DNA from: Leptolyngbya sp. NIES-3755
GTDB lineage: Bacteria > Cyanobacteriota > Cyanobacteriia > Leptolyngbyales > Leptolyngbyaceae
Direction: 5' to 3'
DNA length: 64,000 nucleotides
Assembly (NCBI GenBank): GCA_001548435.1
Contig: AP017308.1
Location: forward strand, 2,737,030 to 2,801,029
Part shown: piece after piece, positions 61,950 to 64,000 of the stretch
Position numbering within the stretch: position 1 is the first letter of the stretch
Layout: every line of letters starts with the position of its first letter
Made by a program: the position numbers and the translations under genes
Notes under the pieces: generated by a model
Database searches by the model: none
Seen by the model: only the letters and a program-made list of their open reading frames with translations
What the model was told of the DNA's origin: nothing

Positions 61950-63752
61950 TTAGCGCGAGATGGAAGCCAGTGGAACTCCAAGCCATTGCTCAAAGTTTTG
62001 TTGTTGGAGTGTTGAGGAATTCTCAATCACATCGATCGAATAACTCGTCGCCCGTGGCTGTCCTAAAGTGAGCGATCGCTGTTTCAGTTCATCTCCATGA
62101 AATACTGTGATGGTGACCGTATCACCAGGCTGATAGTCCTTCAGTCGCTCATCAAACTGACCAGAACTCACCCGCAATCCATCCATTGCTAGTAGCTCGT
62201 CACCAGGATCGATCGCGGCTTTCTGAGCAGGTGAACCCGCCTCCACGAATTTGATCATTTCTCGTCCATTTTCAGATTTCACAGTCATTCCAGCAAATGG
62301 AGCTAAGTTTGGATTATCTGAATTCGATTTCAGTCTCAATCCGAATCCAGCTAAGTACTCATCAAACGGCAATTCCTCTGTACCGTGAAGATATCGATCG
62401 AAGAAATTAGTCAAATCAAATCCGGCAACAGACTCGATCGTGGTTTTCAACTGCTCAGGTGTGAATCCGATCTCATCTTTACCAAATTGCTGCCACATGA
62501 TTCGCATCACATCATCAAACGATCGTTGATTCTGATGTTTAATCCGAATGCCTAAATCGAGCAGCAATGTCACCATCTCACCTTTGAGATAATAGGAAAT
62601 CTGAGAATTTGCACTGTTTGAATCTGGGCGATAGAGCTTAATCCAAGCATCAAAACTCGATTCGCTCAAAGGCTGTACTAAACGTCCCGGTGTCGTTAGA
62701 TAGCGAGAAATTTCTTGTCCTAGCGCACTTAAATAAGCTTTCGCGTCATAAACTCCTGCACGATACGGAAAAGCGAGATCATAAAAGCTCGTTGTTCCTT
62801 CGCTAAACCAAAGAGACGGGGTGTAATTTTCGCGATCATAATCAAAAACTTCAAGCGCTTTGGGTCGAATCCGTTTCACATTCCACAGATGGAAGAATTC
62901 GTGAGCAACCAATTGAATGAATCGATCGTACTTTTCCTTCGCTCGAAATCCGAGCCGCGAATAAATCAATGAACAGCAATCTTTATGCTCTAATCCACCA
63001 AAAGAGTTTGCCGTTAAATGTAATAGAAAGAAATAGCGATCGTAGGGCAATCCCCCAAATATTTCTGCCTCAACTTCGATTACTTTCTTCGTATCTTGAA
63101 CAATACGATCGATATCGAGTTTTCCTTCTCCCCAAACCACAAATTGATGCGATTTTCCTAATACTTCAAACGAATAGATTTGATGCTGCCCAACCTCAAA
63201 CGGGCTATCAACCAACGTATCAAAATCTTTTGCTTCAAACGTATTCGTTCCTACTTCAGAAAGCGCCGTCACGACTTTCCAATCTGCACGAGGCGGAACG
63301 ATCGACACTCGAATCGGTTGCTTCTCAAATCCAGGAACGTAGAAGAACAACGCTGCTCCGTTGAAATAGCCGTGATTTTCGTCGAGATGGTTTGTTCTAA
63401 CAGTCAACTCATTCGCAAAAATCTGATAGCGAACCTCGATCGATTCCTTGCCCTGAGTGTCGATCTGATAATGATTTTTTGCTAATTTCTGCCAGGGATG
63501 TTCAGATTTGAAATTCTGCAAATGCCGCGAATATTCCCGCACCAAATACGATCCGGGTGTCCAAACTGGCATCTTTAAATCAAGTGTCGGCGACTTCCAG
63601 CCCTCAATTCGCAGCGTCACTTCAAATAGATGTGACTCCGGTGCAGGCATCGCTACCCAATAATGAATCGACAAAGTAGAAGGCGGCGAAGAGTTTGAGG
63701 ATTCATCTTCTGACTGTAGCGATCGAGCCACTTCAAACCCTTCATCATTCAT
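61950..63752 (-). CDS. M61-family metallopeptidase with C-terminal PDZ domain
   Basis: 600 residues from the ATG at 63752 (the upstream frame starts with TTG). An all-beta N-terminal domain (about 30-190, HYWVAMPAPESHLFEVTLRI) precedes the thermolysin-like catalytic part. The zinc motif is QLVAHEFFHLWNVKRIRPKA (H-E-x-x-H) with the third ligand in LWFSEGTTSFYDLAFPYRA. A PDZ domain follows at about 490-570: VEAGSPAQKAAIDPGDELLA, MDGLRVSSGQFDERLKDYQP. Family members are glycyl aminopeptidases. No signal peptide is visible. It lies 25 bases from the Uma2 gene in the same direction. Confidence 0.93.
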   Translation of the reverse strand: MNDEGFEVARSLQSEDESSNSSPPSTLSIHYWVAMPAPESHLFEVTLRIEGWKSPTLDLKMPVWTPGSYLVREYSRHLQNFKSEHPWQKLAKNHYQIDTQGKESIEVRYQIFANELTVRTNHLDENHGYFNGAALFFYVPGFEKQPIRVSIVPPRADWKVVTALSEVGTNTFEAKDFDTLVDSPFEVGQHQIYSFEVLGKSHQFVVWGEGKLDIDRIVQDTKKVIEVEAEIFGGLPYDRYFFLLHLTANSFGGLEHKDCCSLIYSRLGFRAKEKYDRFIQLVAHEFFHLWNVKRIRPKALEVFDYDRENYTPSLWFSEGTTSFYDLAFPYRAGVYDAKAYLSALGQEISRYLTTPGRLVQPLSESSFDAWIKLYRPDSNSANSQISYYLKGEMVTLLLDLGIRIKHQNQRSFDDVMRIMWQQFGKDEIGFTPEQLKTTIESVAGFDLTNFFDRYLHGTEELPFDEYLAGFGLRLKSNSDNPNLAPFAGMTVKSENGREMIKFVEAGSPAQKAAIDPGDELLAMDGLRVSSGQFDERLKDYQPGDTVTITVFHGDELKQRSLTLGQPRATSYSIDVIENSSTLQQQNFEQWLGVPLASISR

Positions 63753-63839
63753 AACGCTCAACTCCGGCAAACGAGATTCATCTCTCCATCATGCCGTAAA
63801 TTAGAGCGAACACGTCACCGTGTAGCGAAGCTATCGCTC

Positions 63840-64000
63840 TTACCCCTTTTTGGTTGCCAATTGAGTCAACTGTTTTAGATTCACTAGATGAATCACTTGC
63901 TTAGCCGGATTGACCTGAATCCAGCCTTTGCTATCGAGCTTTTCAAGAATTTTGCTCGTTTCCTCAACTGAGATATCTGTCACATCTGCGAGATCTTTTG
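63840..64000 (-). CDS. Crp/Fnr-type regulator, C-terminal end only
   Basis: The last 52 codons of a minus-strand gene cut by the window edge. KDLADVTDISVEETSKILEK then LDSKGWIQVNPAKQVIHLVN is a helix-turn-helix of the Crp/Fnr winged type, ending LKQLTQLATKKG before a TAA stop at 63840-63842. It would be the DNA-binding end of a cyclic-nucleotide- or redox-type regulator; the sensor part lies outside. Confidence 0.7.
   Translation of the reverse strand, partial: KDLADVTDISVEETSKILEKLDSKGWIQVNPAKQVIHLVNLKQLTQLATKKG

Noticed and set aside
1-64000. Many GCGATCGC palindromes as operators
   Set aside because: The octamer is the genome-wide HIP1 repeat of cyanobacteria and lies mostly inside genes.

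Overview
The window is chromosomal DNA of a cyanobacterium. Direct signs are a photosystem II cluster (psbO, psbM, a 2Fe-2S ferredoxin, psbB, psbT), a plastoquinone-type UbiA prenyltransferase, a cyanobacterial SigF-type sigma factor, and the octamer GCGATCGC (the cyanobacterial HIP1 motif) throughout genes and spacers. The giant DUF4347/Calx-beta/FG-GAP protein and general style suggest a Leptolyngbya-like filamentous or mat-forming lineage; that genus-level guess is inference. I found no tRNA, rRNA, CRISPR array, prophage or replication origin.

Layout. 1-2302: surE (cut by the window edge) and pheS, then a Yip1-family membrane protein. 2377-9360: a hydrolase-like membrane protein, then a GntR regulator divergent from a four-gene run (ethanolamine-type permease, aldehyde dehydrogenase, glutamine-synthetase-like ligase, short-chain dehydrogenase) that reads as a gamma-glutamylated amine catabolic pathway. 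9416-14608: ppx, plastoquinone prenyltransferase, a conserved protein of unknown function, a PilP-like lipoprotein and sigF. 14875-19078: the photosystem II block with three hairpin terminators. 19126-25776: accessory genes, including a protein made of three porin-type SLH/coiled-coil modules without a barrel, a DUF433/DUF5615 toxin-antitoxin pair, a lipoprotein esterase, stress-type small proteins and a YihY protein. 25827-35384: one 3185-residue repeat protein. 35560-42685: sugar-kinase-like phosphotransferase, DOMON-like protein, peroxiredoxin-like protein, DnaJ, mutS and a second toxin-antitoxin pair. 42884-50127: a PAS-GGDEF-EAL protein, a hydrolase, Lin0512 and RluA-type proteins, a short IS200/IS605-type remnant and a secreted S9 peptidase. 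50128-59148: a seven-gene minus-strand signalling operon. 59380-64000: glycosyltransferase plus LD-carboxypeptidase, a Uma2 protein, an M61 peptidase with PDZ, and the tail of a Crp/Fnr-type regulator.

The most notable part is the 50-59 kb operon. It combines two protein kinases (one fused to a VWA domain, one with altered HRD/DFG motifs and a zinc ribbon), a membrane-anchored PP2C phosphatase, a transmembrane protein with a PhnD-like ligand-binding domain, a small four-helix membrane protein, an FHA-zinc protein and an FHA domain fused to an FAD/NAD(P) oxidoreductase. The vWA-kinase-phosphatase core resembles the TerY-P triad described for bacteria. The receptor and the FHA-oxidoreductase would make it a ligand-responsive phospho-signalling system with a redox output, a combination I do not know as a characterised system.
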